A DNA stretch of 57,481 bases from Candidatus Campbelliibacteriota bacterium (GCA_007117035.1 SKHG01000001.1:1-57481), one strand, 5' to 3'. Numbered from the stretch's first letter, positions 7,641 through 16,335 are shown. Made by a program: numbers and translations. Notes: generated by a model not told the origin, from the letters alone.

Positions 7641-8144
7641 CTAAATTCTGTTGTATCTATAATGTGAGCTCGCGGTTAAGGCAATAGCAATAGCATCATA
7701 TTCATCATCAAATTTAATGTTCTTTGGACAATTTACCAAACACTCGACCATTTTTATAATTTCCTGCTTTCCACTCCGACCGTTACCAGTTACAGACATT
7801 TTTATCTGCAAAGGAGAGTATTCTTCCACTTCCAAAGAAGCTAGAGATGCTTGAAAAAGCAAAACCCCTCGAGCTTCAGCGACCTGTAAGGCTGTCTTAA
7901 CATTTTTGTTAAAAAAAAGACCCTCAATTGAAAATATTTGTGGTTTATATTTTTTTATAACATCAGACGTCTCAATACCAAGTTTTAAAAGTCTTTTGTC
8001 GTGATCTATGTCAGCTGATGTTTCAATACAAGTTGAAAACTTTAAAACGTCTCCGTTTTTAGTTTTTTCCAAAATAGCCAAACCAATGCGCTGATAACCT
8101 GGATCAACTCCAAGTATCGTTATTTTTTCATTTTCTTTATTCAT
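7641..8144 (-). CDS. ruvC: Holliday junction resolvase RuvC
   Basis: RuvC cuts four-way junctions after RuvAB branch migration. From the ATG at 8144 the protein has 167 aa, as usual for the family. It shows the first catalytic Asp in ILGVDPGYQRIG, the catalytic Glu in SIEGLFFNKN, the helix KTALQVAEARGVLL, and the last acidic pair in FDDEYDAIAIALTAS. The ORF track adds 19 residues, but these overlap yebC and are unlike RuvC. The chosen start overlaps the yebC stop by 8 bp, which suggests translational coupling. ruvB lies just upstream of yebC. ruvA is not in the window. Confidence 0.95.
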   Translation of the reverse strand: MNKENEKITILGVDPGYQRIGLAILEKTKNGDVLKFSTCIETSADIDHDKRLLKLGIETSDVIKKYKPQIFSIEGLFFNKNVKTALQVAEARGVLLFQASLASLEVEEYSPLQIKMSVTGNGRSGKQEIIKMVECLVNCPKNIKFDDEYDAIAIALTASSHYRYNRI

Positions 8145-8676
8145 CAACTTTTTTGTTTGTGTAGACGACTTGAACATCATCATTTTCCTCCAAAACTTCA
8201 ATTATGTTGTCTATTTTTTTACTGTCCTCTAAAGAAACAGGTATGGTTGTTGTTGGGGACCAGCCGTCATCTGTTTTTTCAAAGGCCCAAGACGCAGAAC
8301 CCGGCTGAGCTAAATCCAGACCGTTTTTAGAAAGAGCACTTTTTACTTCAGCGGCAGTTCTGTTTCTATTGTCAGTTAAACCTTCGATAATCAATGCACT
8401 ACCGCCTGGACCATACGCTTCATAACGAACATACTCCATGTCTGTTGCATTCTTATCTGAGGCTTTTTTAACAGCTCTTTCAATATTATCGTTTGGCATA
8501 TTAAAAGATTTAGCTTTTTCAATAATATTTTTAAGTGAGGCTGAGTTTAGATCTCCCCCTACCTTCTTAGCCTCGACAGTTATTAATCTAGCCATCTTGG
8601 AAAAGATCTTGCTTTTTTCTCCATCAGTCGCTGCTTTTTTATGCTTTATCTTTGACCATTTATTATGTCCAGACAT
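8137..8676 (-). CDS. yebC: YebC/PmpR family protein, shortened
   Basis: YebC-family proteins are DNA-binding regulators or, as shown for YebC2-type members, ribosome-associated factors that help with polyproline stalls. The family start is intact: MSGHNKWSKIKHKKAATDGEKSKIFSKM. So are MPNDNIERAVKKA and YEAYGPGGSALIIEGLTDNRNRTAAEVK, and NGLDLAQPGSASWAFEK marks domain 2. The protein has 179 aa against about 240-250 in most members, with the loss in the C-terminal third. It lies between ruvB and ruvC, a common neighbourhood for this family. Confidence 0.93.
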   Translation of the reverse strand: MSGHNKWSKIKHKKAATDGEKSKIFSKMARLITVEAKKVGGDLNSASLKNIIEKAKSFNMPNDNIERAVKKASDKNATDMEYVRYEAYGPGGSALIIEGLTDNRNRTAAEVKSALSKNGLDLAQPGSASWAFEKTDDGWSPTTTIPVSLEDSKKIDNIIEVLEENDDVQVVYTNKKVDE

Positions 8677-8702
8677 ATTTTATATATTTTATTAACTAAT
8701 AA

Positions 8703-9701
8703 TTAAATTTTGTGATTAAGGTGTTCATATGCTTTTGCAGTTGCAACTCGACCTCGAGGTGTTCGCTCCAAAAAACCAATCTGTAATAAATATGGCTCAT
8801 TAAACTCTTCAATAGTTGAGTACTCTTCCGAAAGAGATGCGGCTAAGGTGCCAACTCCCACCGGACCACCAGAAAATTTATCAATCAAAGTGTTTAAAAT
8901 AACACGATCAGACCTAAGTAGTCCTAACTCATCGATTTCCAAGAGTGAAAAAGTTTCAATTACACCTTTTAAATTCAAAGAAGTGTGCTTGTTAACTTGT
9001 GCAAAGTCTCGACAACGCTTTAAAAGATAATTAGCTGAACGTGGAGTTCCACGACTTCTTTTGGCAATCTCTTTTGACGCATCTTCATCGATATCAACAC
9101 CCAAAATCTCTGATGATCTGTTAATGATTCTTTGTATCTCCTCTTCGTTATAAAACTCCAGACGAAAAACCCCTCCAGAAAAACGACTTCTAAGAGGTGA
9201 AGAAACCATAGCAACTTTAGTAGTTGCGGCTATTAGAGTAAATGGTGGTAGTTCAAGTTGGATTGTTCGTGCTGAAGGTCCTTTACCAAGAACAATGTCT
9301 AACACACCAGACTCCATGGCTGGATACATCACCTCTTCAACACTTTTATTTAAACGATGAACCTCATCTATAAAAAGAGTATCTCCAGCAGAGAGGTTGG
9401 TTAAAATAGAAGCCAGATCTCCAACCTTCTCGATTGCTGGACCAGAAGTTATTTTAAGAGGACAGTTACTCTCCTTTGAAACAAGATGTGCGAGGGTAGT
9501 TTTTCCTAAACCTGGTGGGCCGTAGAAAAGGATATGCTCTGGTGGATGGTTTCGCTCTTTAGCAGCTTGTAATAAGATAGAAAGATTTTTTTTTATACTT
9601 TCTTGCCCAACATAATCACTCCAATGATCAGGTCGAAGTGTCGAATCTAGAAAACCACTGTTGTCTTGATTTATTTTTGAAATAGAATTATCACTTGACA
9701 T
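8703..9701 (-). CDS. ruvB: Holliday junction branch migration helicase RuvB
   Basis: RuvB is the AAA+ ring motor that moves Holliday junctions with RuvA. At 332 aa the length is standard. Visible features are LRPDHWSDYVGQESIKKNL, Walker A GPPGLGKTT, Walker B LFIDEVHRL, sensor 1 IAATTK, the arginine finger region SPLRSRFSG, and the C-terminal winged helix ending LLQIGFLERTPRGRVAT. It starts with ATG. It is followed on the same strand by yebC and ruvC, giving a ruvB-yebC-ruvC resolution cluster without ruvA. Confidence 0.97.
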   Translation of the reverse strand: MSSDNSISKINQDNSGFLDSTLRPDHWSDYVGQESIKKNLSILLQAAKERNHPPEHILFYGPPGLGKTTLAHLVSKESNCPLKITSGPAIEKVGDLASILTNLSAGDTLFIDEVHRLNKSVEEVMYPAMESGVLDIVLGKGPSARTIQLELPPFTLIAATTKVAMVSSPLRSRFSGGVFRLEFYNEEEIQRIINRSSEILGVDIDEDASKEIAKRSRGTPRSANYLLKRCRDFAQVNKHTSLNLKGVIETFSLLEIDELGLLRSDRVILNTLIDKFSGGPVGVGTLAASLSEEYSTIEEFNEPYLLQIGFLERTPRGRVATAKAYEHLNHKI

Positions 9702-9756
9702 AGTTTTTTTTTCGTGTTAACCTTTTGGAAGTTCAAGAAATTTGAAACATTTTCCA

Positions 9757-9961
9757 AACACTCCATATTAAACACATCTAAGCAACGGCCTAGCCCTCTG
9801 ATACTGTGCGTGACCAATATTAAAACGTGCGTAGTATCAGAGGGCCGGGTTTAGTGTTTACCTTCGAGGATGTCTTGGTTTCGACTGAGTCACACCTTAG
9901 AAGTAAACTCTTTGTTAATACCAATTTTTCGTTGCTTAGAGATGTTTGATATTGAGTAATA
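9757..9961. ncRNA. Large three-way-junction inverted-repeat element, candidate structured RNA
   Basis: A ~27-base arm (9761-9787, CTCCATATTAAACACATCTA...) pairs almost fully with 9930-9956 (CGTTGCTTAGAGATGTTTGA...), with a few mismatches. Inside are two further hairpins. CCCTCTGATACT / AGTATCAGAGGG (about 9794-9843) is a 12-bp perfect stem with a 26-base loop. GTTTACCTTCGAGG / CCTTAGAAGTAAAC lies at about 9855-9907. The result is a three-way junction of about 200 nt in a 459-bp gene-free gap between divergent ruvB and the PBP gene. The rest of the gap (9962-10160) is AT-rich promoter-like sequence. I could not match it to a known RNA family. Confidence 0.5.
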
Positions 9962-10160
9962 AAAAAATTTAACAATTACTCTAATTAAAAATCTCTTTTT
10001 GAATTATCTACCAAACAGATATTTTTGGCAACCTTTTTTTTAGATTGGTTGTTTTGTTCTATGTTAGGTTATAGTACTATTTAATTATAAGTTATCTAAA
10101 AAACAACCCTTTTCAACAACTTATCTATATATTAATATACTAATCATCTTTTATAAAAAA

Positions 10161-12656
10161 ATGAAAAAAATTAAGAAAAAAATATTTAAAATAGTTCTTT
10201 ATCTTCTAGGAATAGCAATTATTATTGGTATTTTTATGCTAGGTATTTTTGCGTTATGGATTTCTAATATGCAGATTCCAAATTTAGACGCCTTTGAAGA
10301 AAGAAGAGTGGATCAATCGAGTAAAATATTTGACAGAACTGGAGAAATTTTACTTTTTGATGTTTTTGAAAACACAAAAAGAACTGTTGTACCTTTCGAA
10401 GAAATATCTGAAAATATTAAAAACGCCACTATAGCGATTGAGGACAGTAATTTTTACAACCATCGTGGAATAGACTTCAGAGGAATAGTTAGAGCTGTCG
10501 GTGTTAACATTTCAGAACAAGATCTAAAACAAGGTGGTTCTACCATCACCCAGCAAGTTGTTAAAAACTCTGTTTTAACCTCTGATAAAAAAATATCACG
10601 AAAGGTGAAGGAGTGGATTTTCTCAATTAGACTTGAGAGAGTTTTAGAAAAAGACGATATATTAAACATCTATTTAAACGAAAGCCCTTATGGTGGAAGT
10701 ATTTATGGTGTCGAACAAGCTTCTATTTCTTTTTTTGGTAAAACAGCTTCTGATGTTTCAATTGCAGAAGCAGCATATTTAGCAGCTTTACCTAAAGCAC
10801 CAACGACTCTTTCACCGTACGGACAAAACAAAGAAATGTTAGATAGTAGGAAAAATTTAGTTCTTCGTGAGATGTTGAGACATAATTTTGTTTCTGAAAA
10901 TGAATATCAAGAAGCACTACAAGAGAGAGTTAAGTTTCTTCCTAGAGATGAAGGAGGTATAAAAGCACCTCATTTTGTTATGTATGTTAAAGAATACCTA
11001 GAAGAAGAGTTTGGTAGAGATGTTTTAGAACAACAAGGTTTAAAAATAATAACTACTTTAGATTACCCACTCCAGATAGAAGCAGAAGAGGTTGCATTAA
11101 AATATGCGCTTTCCAACAAAGATAGATTTGACTCTGAAAATGTTGCAATCTCGGTAATAGATCCTAAGACAGGTGAAATTTTGGTCATGGTTGGTTCTCG
11201 GGATTATTTCGATTCAGAGATAGATGGCAACTATAATGTAACCACAGCAAAAAGACAGCCTGGTTCAGCTTTCAAACCTTTTGCTTATGCTGAAGCTTTC
11301 AACAAAGGATACACCCCAAACACAGTCTTGTTTGATTTAAGAACCCAATTCTCTGCTAGGTGTTCACCTCTAAACTTATCAAGTCTAGATGGTTGCTACT
11401 CACCACAAAATTACGATATGAATTTTAGAGGTCCAATGACAATGCGAGATGCTTTAGCTCAATCTGTTAACGTCCCAGCTGTTAAAACCCTATACTTGGC
11501 TGGAATAAGGGACACAGCTAGACTTGCCGAAAGAATGGGAGTTTCAGGACTAAGTAATGATTTAGAAAGATTTGGTTTAACTTTAGTTCTTGGTGGTGGA
11601 GAAGTTTCATTACTTGAAATAACTGCTGGTTATGGTGTTTTTGCAAACGAAGGTATAAAAGTTGAAATTTCACCTATTTTAGAAGTTATAGACAAAAACG
11701 GAAACATTTTAATTAAAAAAGAAAAAAATGAAGAAAAAGTTCTTTCAAAAGATGTTGCTTTAATGGTCTCTGATATTCTATCCGACAATGTCGCTCGTAC
11801 CCCACTATTTGGTAGTAACTCTCTACTACATTTCCCAAATAGAGATGTCGCTGTTAAAACAGGAACAACTAATGATTACAGAGATGCGTGGATAATTGGC
11901 TATACTCCTTCAATTGTTGTTGGTGCTTGGGCTGGAAACAACGACAACAGATCAATGAACCAAGAAATTGCTGGAATGGTTGTGGCTCCGTTGTGGAATG
12001 AGTATATGAAAACTGTTTTAAGTGAAACCCAGAACACTTTTTTCCCTGCCCCACCTCAAGAAAACTCATTTAATCTTAAGCCAGTCTTAAGAGGTGTTTG
12101 GTTGGGTGGAGAGTCTTATTTAATAGATACAATTTCAGGTAAGTTAGCAACAAGATACACACCAGAAGAAACTATTAAAGAAATTGTAACTGGTGGTGTT
12201 CACTCTATTCTGCACTGGGTGGATAGAAAAGACCCCAGAGGACCTGTTCCGACCAACCCACACAAAGATGACCAGTACGAGCTTTGGGAGTCACCTGTGC
12301 GATTGTGGGTTGAAAGACAAGGTATAACTCCTATAACAAATGTAGATATTCCAGACGAAGAAGATGATGTTCATTTGCCAGTTTTTTTTCCTGAGGTTTT
12401 AATAACTAAACCATCCAACAACGAAACTGTTTCTTATCCAATAAACATAGAGATAGACTACGCAGGACACAACCCTCTATCTAGAATAGATGTTTTGGTT
12501 AACGAAACTGTTATTAGAACTTTTGAAAATAGTTCTATGAGAAACATAGCTATTCCTTTAGACAACTATATTGGTGAGGAAATAACCCTAACTGTTGTTG
12601 TTTATGACACTGTTTTAAACAAAAACAAAGATTCTATTACTGTGTTTGTTGAATAA
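10161..12656 (+). CDS. Class A penicillin-binding protein (transglycosylase-transpeptidase)
   Basis: This protein polymerises and crosslinks peptidoglycan at the outer face of the membrane (831 aa, PBP1A/PbpF type). One N-terminal transmembrane segment lies at about 10-34. The GT51 transglycosylase domain shows AIEDSNFYNHRGID, QGGSTITQQVVKN, RKVKEWIFSIRLE and ILNIYLNESPYGG. The transpeptidase domain shows the SxxK box RQPGSAFKPFAY, an SVN box (AQSVNVPAVK) and KTGTT. The C-terminus (about 725-831) is an extra Ig-like beta domain (LITKPSNNETVSYPINIEIDY) following the catalytic part. The gene is monocistronic, with an AT-rich upstream region. Confidence 0.96.
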   Translation: MKKIKKKIFKIVLYLLGIAIIIGIFMLGIFALWISNMQIPNLDAFEERRVDQSSKIFDRTGEILLFDVFENTKRTVVPFEEISENIKNATIAIEDSNFYNHRGIDFRGIVRAVGVNISEQDLKQGGSTITQQVVKNSVLTSDKKISRKVKEWIFSIRLERVLEKDDILNIYLNESPYGGSIYGVEQASISFFGKTASDVSIAEAAYLAALPKAPTTLSPYGQNKEMLDSRKNLVLREMLRHNFVSENEYQEALQERVKFLPRDEGGIKAPHFVMYVKEYLEEEFGRDVLEQQGLKIITTLDYPLQIEAEEVALKYALSNKDRFDSENVAISVIDPKTGEILVMVGSRDYFDSEIDGNYNVTTAKRQPGSAFKPFAYAEAFNKGYTPNTVLFDLRTQFSARCSPLNLSSLDGCYSPQNYDMNFRGPMTMRDALAQSVNVPAVKTLYLAGIRDTARLAERMGVSGLSNDLERFGLTLVLGGGEVSLLEITAGYGVFANEGIKVEISPILEVIDKNGNILIKKEKNEEKVLSKDVALMVSDILSDNVARTPLFGSNSLLHFPNRDVAVKTGTTNDYRDAWIIGYTPSIVVGAWAGNNDNRSMNQEIAGMVVAPLWNEYMKTVLSETQNTFFPAPPQENSFNLKPVLRGVWLGGESYLIDTISGKLATRYTPEETIKEIVTGGVHSILHWVDRKDPRGPVPTNPHKDDQYELWESPVRLWVERQGITPITNVDIPDEEDDVHLPVFFPEVLITKPSNNETVSYPINIEIDYAGHNPLSRIDVLVNETVIRTFENSSMRNIAIPLDNYIGEEITLTVVVYDTVLNKNKDSITVFVE

Positions 12657-12677
12657 AAAATTGTTTAAAAAAACAAT

Positions 12678-12929
12678 TTAATAAATTGTGACAGATCTTC
12701 CTGTTTTTTCTTTTATTCTTGAAACTATAGATTTTTGATGGAAAAGTAACTCGTTTTTAATAAACGGATTTGTTTGAATAACCACAACATCTTCTTTAAC
12801 TTTAATCGATGAACTTGGTACAGAAACACCAACCTCCTCTTCAATTACTTGTATGGTAGTTTTTTTAATAAAATAATGAGAAGAGAGTATTGTTTTATAT
12901 TTTTCAACAAAAGAGGAGAAAGGATTCAT
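12678..12929 (-). CDS. Small DUF721/DciA-like protein next to dnaN
   Basis: The 83-aa protein has the layout of the DUF721 (DciA) domain: an N-terminal helix region, then strands SIKVKEDVVVIQTN and the segment PFIKNELLFHQKSIVSRIKEKTGRSVTIY. This resembles the family pattern of a hydrophobic strand, a short 'EL..hK..Il..I' helix and a final strand. DciA proteins help load the replicative helicase, and DUF721 genes often sit beside dnaN or recF. Here it follows dnaN by 4 bp. The assignment rests on pattern and position, so it is moderate. Confidence 0.55.
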   Translation of the reverse strand: MNPFSSFVEKYKTILSSHYFIKKTTIQVIEEEVGVSVPSSSIKVKEDVVVIQTNPFIKNELLFHQKSIVSRIKEKTGRSVTIY

Positions 12930-12933
12930 ATTT

Positions 12934-14037
12934 CTATTTATTCATTGGCATAACTAAATAAAGAAAAGAATTATCTCCAATACCTTTAATGACTAAAGGA
13001 TGTCCTGGTCCTGAAAAACTAAGAGAGACGCTGTCTGTATTAATACTTTGAAAAACATCAATGAGATATTTATGGTTAAAGGACATAGAAATTGATTCCC
13101 CTTCTAAAGTACCTTTTAAAATAACAGAACTTTCACCAACATGAACATTTTTTGTCTCTATTAATATTTTTTTATCTTCAGTGGAAATAATAACTTTTAC
13201 TTGTTTGAATTCATCTGTAAATAAATTACCTATCTTTAAAGCGTTAGAAAGTTCATCTTTTAAAACAATAACTTCTGTTGTTGTTTTTTTAGGAATTATT
13301 TGAGTGTAATCAGGAAAAGTTCCATCAATTAGACGGGATGTTAAGTAACCACTACTAGTAGATAAAGAAAGTTGGTTTTTATCAACTGATATTAAAACAG
13401 TTTTATCTAAACAATTCTCAACAACTCTTATAATCTCTGGAATATTTTTAAACGGTATTAGAACAGACTCAATTTCATCACCGGAAACTTTTTTTACACT
13501 CTTTTCAGCTAACCTAAAACTATCTGTAGCAACAAAGAAAACAGAATCAGCTTTTGTGTACATAAAAACACTTGATAGTTCTGGTTTTATACTAGACGAA
13601 GAAGAGCTAGACCAAACAGATCTTAAACCATCTATTAGTGATTTTGGTGATAAGGAAAAAGAAGATTCTTGATTAACGACAGGAATAGATGGAAAATCAT
13701 CTATTGAGTGAGTTTTAATAGTAATTGATGTTGAAGGAGTATTTATTTTCAAAACATTACCTTCATGTTCTATTATTAATTTTTCTTCTTTAGGTAAATT
13801 ACTTACAAAAGATGTTATAACATCTGCAGGAACAGCAACCTCTCCATTTTTTATAACCTTCACAGGAACCTCAAACTCAACACCTAATTCAAGATTAGTT
13901 GCAACAACTTTAAAATTATCTTTCTCGGTTTTAAAAAGAAAACATTCTAAAACAGGAAGACTTAAATTTTTTCCTGTTGCTTTATGTGTTTTGGTTAAAA
14001 CTTCATCTAGTCTTTCTTTAGTGGTTTCAATTTTCAT
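12934..14037 (-). CDS. dnaN: DNA polymerase III beta subunit (sliding clamp)
   Basis: DnaN is the ring that tethers the polymerase to DNA. The 367-aa length is normal. It has three clamp repeats: the N-terminal MKIETTKERLDEVLTKTHKATGKNLSLPVLECFLF, the middle with FVATDSFRLAEKS, and the C-terminus FNHKYLIDVFQSINTDSVSLSF followed by the typical ending YLVMPM. It starts with ATG. It lies downstream of dnaA on the same strand, separated by a 260-bp gap that carries DnaA-box-like sequences, and it is followed by a DciA-like gene. Confidence 0.97.
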   Translation of the reverse strand: MKIETTKERLDEVLTKTHKATGKNLSLPVLECFLFKTEKDNFKVVATNLELGVEFEVPVKVIKNGEVAVPADVITSFVSNLPKEEKLIIEHEGNVLKINTPSTSITIKTHSIDDFPSIPVVNQESSFSLSPKSLIDGLRSVWSSSSSSSIKPELSSVFMYTKADSVFFVATDSFRLAEKSVKKVSGDEIESVLIPFKNIPEIIRVVENCLDKTVLISVDKNQLSLSTSSGYLTSRLIDGTFPDYTQIIPKKTTTEVIVLKDELSNALKIGNLFTDEFKQVKVIISTEDKKILIETKNVHVGESSVILKGTLEGESISMSFNHKYLIDVFQSINTDSVSLSFSGPGHPLVIKGIGDNSFLYLVMPMNK

Positions 14038-14297
14038 ATTAATAATATTAATTTATTTTTTAAAAACTTATTTTTAGTATTATATGTGTGGATATGTGGA
14101 AAACTTTATTAACTTCTTATTTCTAAACAAGTTAATGTTGTTAATACTTGTGTATAAGTGTTTGTTAGTTGATGAAAAAAAAGTTGATAAGTTGATAATG
14201 AACAAAAACATAGTTTTACAAACACATGTTTTCAACTGTTTGTATCCAAGTAACTGACAAGTTTTACACATAGTTATTAACATATTATTTATATTTT
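14038..14297. promoter_or_regulatory. dnaA-dnaN intergenic region with DnaA-box-like sites
   Basis: This AT-rich gap holds TGTGGATAT (14087-14095), TGTGTATAA (14149-14157) and TTTTACACA (14262-14270), all close to the DnaA box TTATNCACA in one orientation or the other. The 67-aa ORF called here (14080-14283) has no protein-like features. The gap could be part of a bipartite oriC or a DnaA-controlled dnaN promoter. Confidence 0.5.
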
Positions 14298-15653
14298 TTA
14301 TCCTATTAGAGCTCTAATTTGATTTAACTCTCTATATAAGTTATCGTTATTTTTAAGATCCTCTCTAACTCTTTCACAAGAATGAATAACAGTTGTATGG
14401 TCTCGACCACCTAATTTCTCCCCTATTGATGGGTATGAAATTTTATAATGCTCCCTTAAAATAAACATTGTTAGTTGTCTAGGTTTAACAACCTCTTTCT
14501 TCCTCATTTTTTCATAAATCTGTTTCTCATCTATGTTGTAAAATTTAGCAACAATTTTAACTATCTCTTCCGGAGGAGTTATTTTTTTAGGTTTTGTTGT
14601 GTTTTTGATTAATTCTTTAATATCAGAAACATTTAGGTCTTTCCCTTTAAGTTGTGTTTGGAAAACAATAGAGTTTAAAACACCTTCTAGATCCCTAACA
14701 TTTCCTTCTATTGAATAGGCTAAAAAATCTAAAACTTCTTCAGAAAGTTTAATGTTACACATCTCTGATTTTTTTCTTAAAATTGCGGATCTAGACTCTT
14801 TGTCAGGAGTTGGTATATCAATTATCATTCCTGCATTAAACCTTGATTTTAAACGGTCCTCTAAGTTTGGAATATAGTTAGGGTGTTTATCTGAAGAAAA
14901 GATTATTTGTTTGTTTTTATCATATAAGGTATTGAAAAGATGAAATAACTCCTCTTGGGTCTTTTCTTTGTTGGATAAAAACTGAATATCGTCCATTATT
15001 AAAACATCATATTTTCTATATTTCTCCTTAAAGAGATTCATTTTATTTGTTTGGATAGAATTTACATAATTAACTGCAAAAGTTTCTGATGTGATGTAGA
15101 AAACTTTTTTTTCAGGAGAGTGTTCTTTTATACTGTTTCCGATTGCTTGAATTAAATGAGTTTTTCCGTGTCCAGTACTACCATAAATAAATAGTGGGTT
15201 GTAAACAACTCCAGGTTGTTTAATTGTTGCTTGGGCTGCAGCAAAAGCAAGTTCATTAAATGGTCCGACAATAAAAGAGTTAAAATTATATCTTGGGTTT
15301 AGATTACTGTCTTTGTTTATATATATATTAGCTAAAGGAAGCTCTTGTGAGCTTTGAGGTGTTTTTTTTGTTTCATTTTTTTGTTCTTTTTCTTCTGGTT
15401 TGGTTATAATAAACTTTAAAGAGTGTATTTTGTTTCCAGAAGTTGTTCTTAATGATTTTAGAATTACAGAGTGATATTTTTTAGACAACCAATCTCTCAC
15501 AAAAGCATTTGGGACACTCAAATAAACTACACCAGTTTGGTACTTTGATATAAAAGTATTTTTAAACCAAGTATTAAAATTAGCGTTTGAGATTGAGAGT
15601 TCTATTTCTACTAAAACCTTATCCCATAATTTTGAGTTATCTATATTATCCAT
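14298..15653 (-). CDS. dnaA: Chromosomal replication initiator DnaA
   Basis: DnaA binds DnaA boxes and opens the origin. From the ATG at 15653 the protein has 451 aa. The ORF track adds three residues by using a TTG. Domain I begins with KLWDKVLVEIELSISNANFNTWF. Domain III carries NPRYNFNSFIVGPFNELAFAAA, Walker A IYGSTGHGKTHL, Walker B VLIMDDIQFL and sensor 2 GNVRDLEGVLNSI. Domain IV has the signature LGGRDHTTVIHSCERV. Everything needed for activity is visible. It is divergent from rpmH, as in many bacteria. Confidence 0.98.
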   Translation of the reverse strand: MDNIDNSKLWDKVLVEIELSISNANFNTWFKNTFISKYQTGVVYLSVPNAFVRDWLSKKYHSVILKSLRTTSGNKIHSLKFIITKPEEKEQKNETKKTPQSSQELPLANIYINKDSNLNPRYNFNSFIVGPFNELAFAAAQATIKQPGVVYNPLFIYGSTGHGKTHLIQAIGNSIKEHSPEKKVFYITSETFAVNYVNSIQTNKMNLFKEKYRKYDVLIMDDIQFLSNKEKTQEELFHLFNTLYDKNKQIIFSSDKHPNYIPNLEDRLKSRFNAGMIIDIPTPDKESRSAILRKKSEMCNIKLSEEVLDFLAYSIEGNVRDLEGVLNSIVFQTQLKGKDLNVSDIKELIKNTTKPKKITPPEEIVKIVAKFYNIDEKQIYEKMRKKEVVKPRQLTMFILREHYKISYPSIGEKLGGRDHTTVIHSCERVREDLKNNDNLYRELNQIRALIG

Positions 15654-15867
15654 AATTTTCAACCACCAACTTTTACTTATTAAGATTTAAGCGATCAATA
15701 CACCGTATCATAATATGTGTGAACAAAGTACACAAGAGTTTGGTTTATGTATATAACCTGTGTATAGTTTGTGGATAGTTTTTTTTAAAATATAGGTTTT
15801 ATAAAATCACATAAAACATAGGTGTTGGATTTGATTAAAGTATTTTTTTCTGGTATCTTTCTTGTAT
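15654..15867. other. dnaA-rpmH intergenic region, oriC candidate
   Basis: Two DnaA-box-like sites lie 11 bp apart in the same orientation: TGTGTATAG (15759-15767) and TGTGGATAG (15770-15778). They are followed by a very AT-rich stretch (TTTTTTTTAAAATATAGG and onwards) that could serve as an unwinding element. The gap separates divergent dnaA and rpmH, the classical oriC position. Neither box is a perfect consensus, so the origin call is tentative. Confidence 0.5.
15831..15859 (+). promoter_or_regulatory. Promoter of rpmH, leaderless start
   Basis: TTGATT (15831-15836), a 17-bp spacer and TATCTT (15854-15859) with an upstream TG (extended -10, TGGTATCTT). The expected start site falls at 15866-15868, on or next to the rpmH ATG. 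Confidence 0.6.
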
Positions 15868-16002
15868 ATGTCACAAACATACAAACCAAAAAGGAAAAAA
15901 AGAAAAACTACTCACGGCTTTTTAGTAAGAAGTAAAACAGCTGATGGAAGAAAAATTTTACGAAACCGAAGAAGAAAGGGTAGAAAAAAGCTAGCAGTTT
16001 AA
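15868..16002 (+). CDS. rpmH: 50S ribosomal protein L34
   Basis: This 44-aa protein is too short for the ORF track. The translation begins [21 protein letters not shown] and ends GRKKLAV. It shows the L34 hallmarks: N-terminal basic [12 protein letters not shown], then [21 protein letters not shown]. It is a component of the large ribosomal subunit. The stop codon (16000-16002) is 2 bp before the rnpA ATG, so rpmH-rnpA-yidC-jag form one unit, divergent from dnaA. Confidence 0.97.
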   Translation: MSQTYKPKRKKRKTTHGFLVRSKTADGRKILRNRRRKGRKKLAV

Positions 16003-16004
16003 AC

Positions 16005-16331
16005 ATGTTTTCAAGTAACAACAGGTTATCCACACCTGAAGTAAATAGAGTTTTTCTCAAAGGAAAGAGGGTTAACTCCCCTCTTTTTCAGATTGTCTAT
16101 CTGAAGGTTGATGAGGATTATAAGGTTTCTGTTAATGTCTCAAAAAAAATATCTAAGAGTGCTGTGGGTAGAAATCTTCTAAAAAGACGGTTGTGTAGTA
16201 TAATGAAAAAACATCTTCCTGTTTTAGATGGTTTGTGGATGGTTTTATTACCTAAAAAGAATATCTCTAAAAATGAATTAGAAGGTTTCGAATCAAATTT
16301 TCTAAAAGAAGTTAAAAAAATAAAAATATAA
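16005..16331 (+). CDS. rnpA: Ribonuclease P protein component
   Basis: RnpA is the protein subunit that helps the RNase P RNA mature tRNA 5' ends. It has 108 aa and starts MFSSNNRLSTPEVNRVFLKGKRVNSPLF, matching the family entry (RL....F..V...G......). The RNR signature is SKSAVGRNLLKRRL at about 51-64. It lies between rpmH and yidC with 2- and 4-bp gaps, the standard order. The perfect DnaA-box string TTATCCACA near its start is within coding sequence. Confidence 0.96.
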   Translation: MFSSNNRLSTPEVNRVFLKGKRVNSPLFQIVYLKVDEDYKVSVNVSKKISKSAVGRNLLKRRLCSIMKKHLPVLDGLWMVLLPKKNISKNELEGFESNFLKEVKKIKI

Positions 16332-16335
16332 ATAT

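Noticed and set aside
9866-9960. Classical tmRNA gene starting GAGGATGTCTTGGTTTCGAC
   Set aside because: No matching T arm and acceptor strand follow or precede it, there is no alanine-rich tag, and the segment pairs with upstream sequence instead.
12658-12679. Terminator between the PBP gene and the DciA-like gene
   Set aside because: The AAATTGTTT/AAACAATTT hairpin is purely AT-rich and weak, with no clear T run.
14080-14283. 67-aa ORF in the dnaA-dnaN gap
   Set aside because: It runs through AT-rich DnaA-box-like sequence and has no protein-like features.
16026-16034. Perfect DnaA box in rnpA as part of oriC
   Set aside because: TTATCCACA lies in coding sequence, isolated from the other sites; probably chance.
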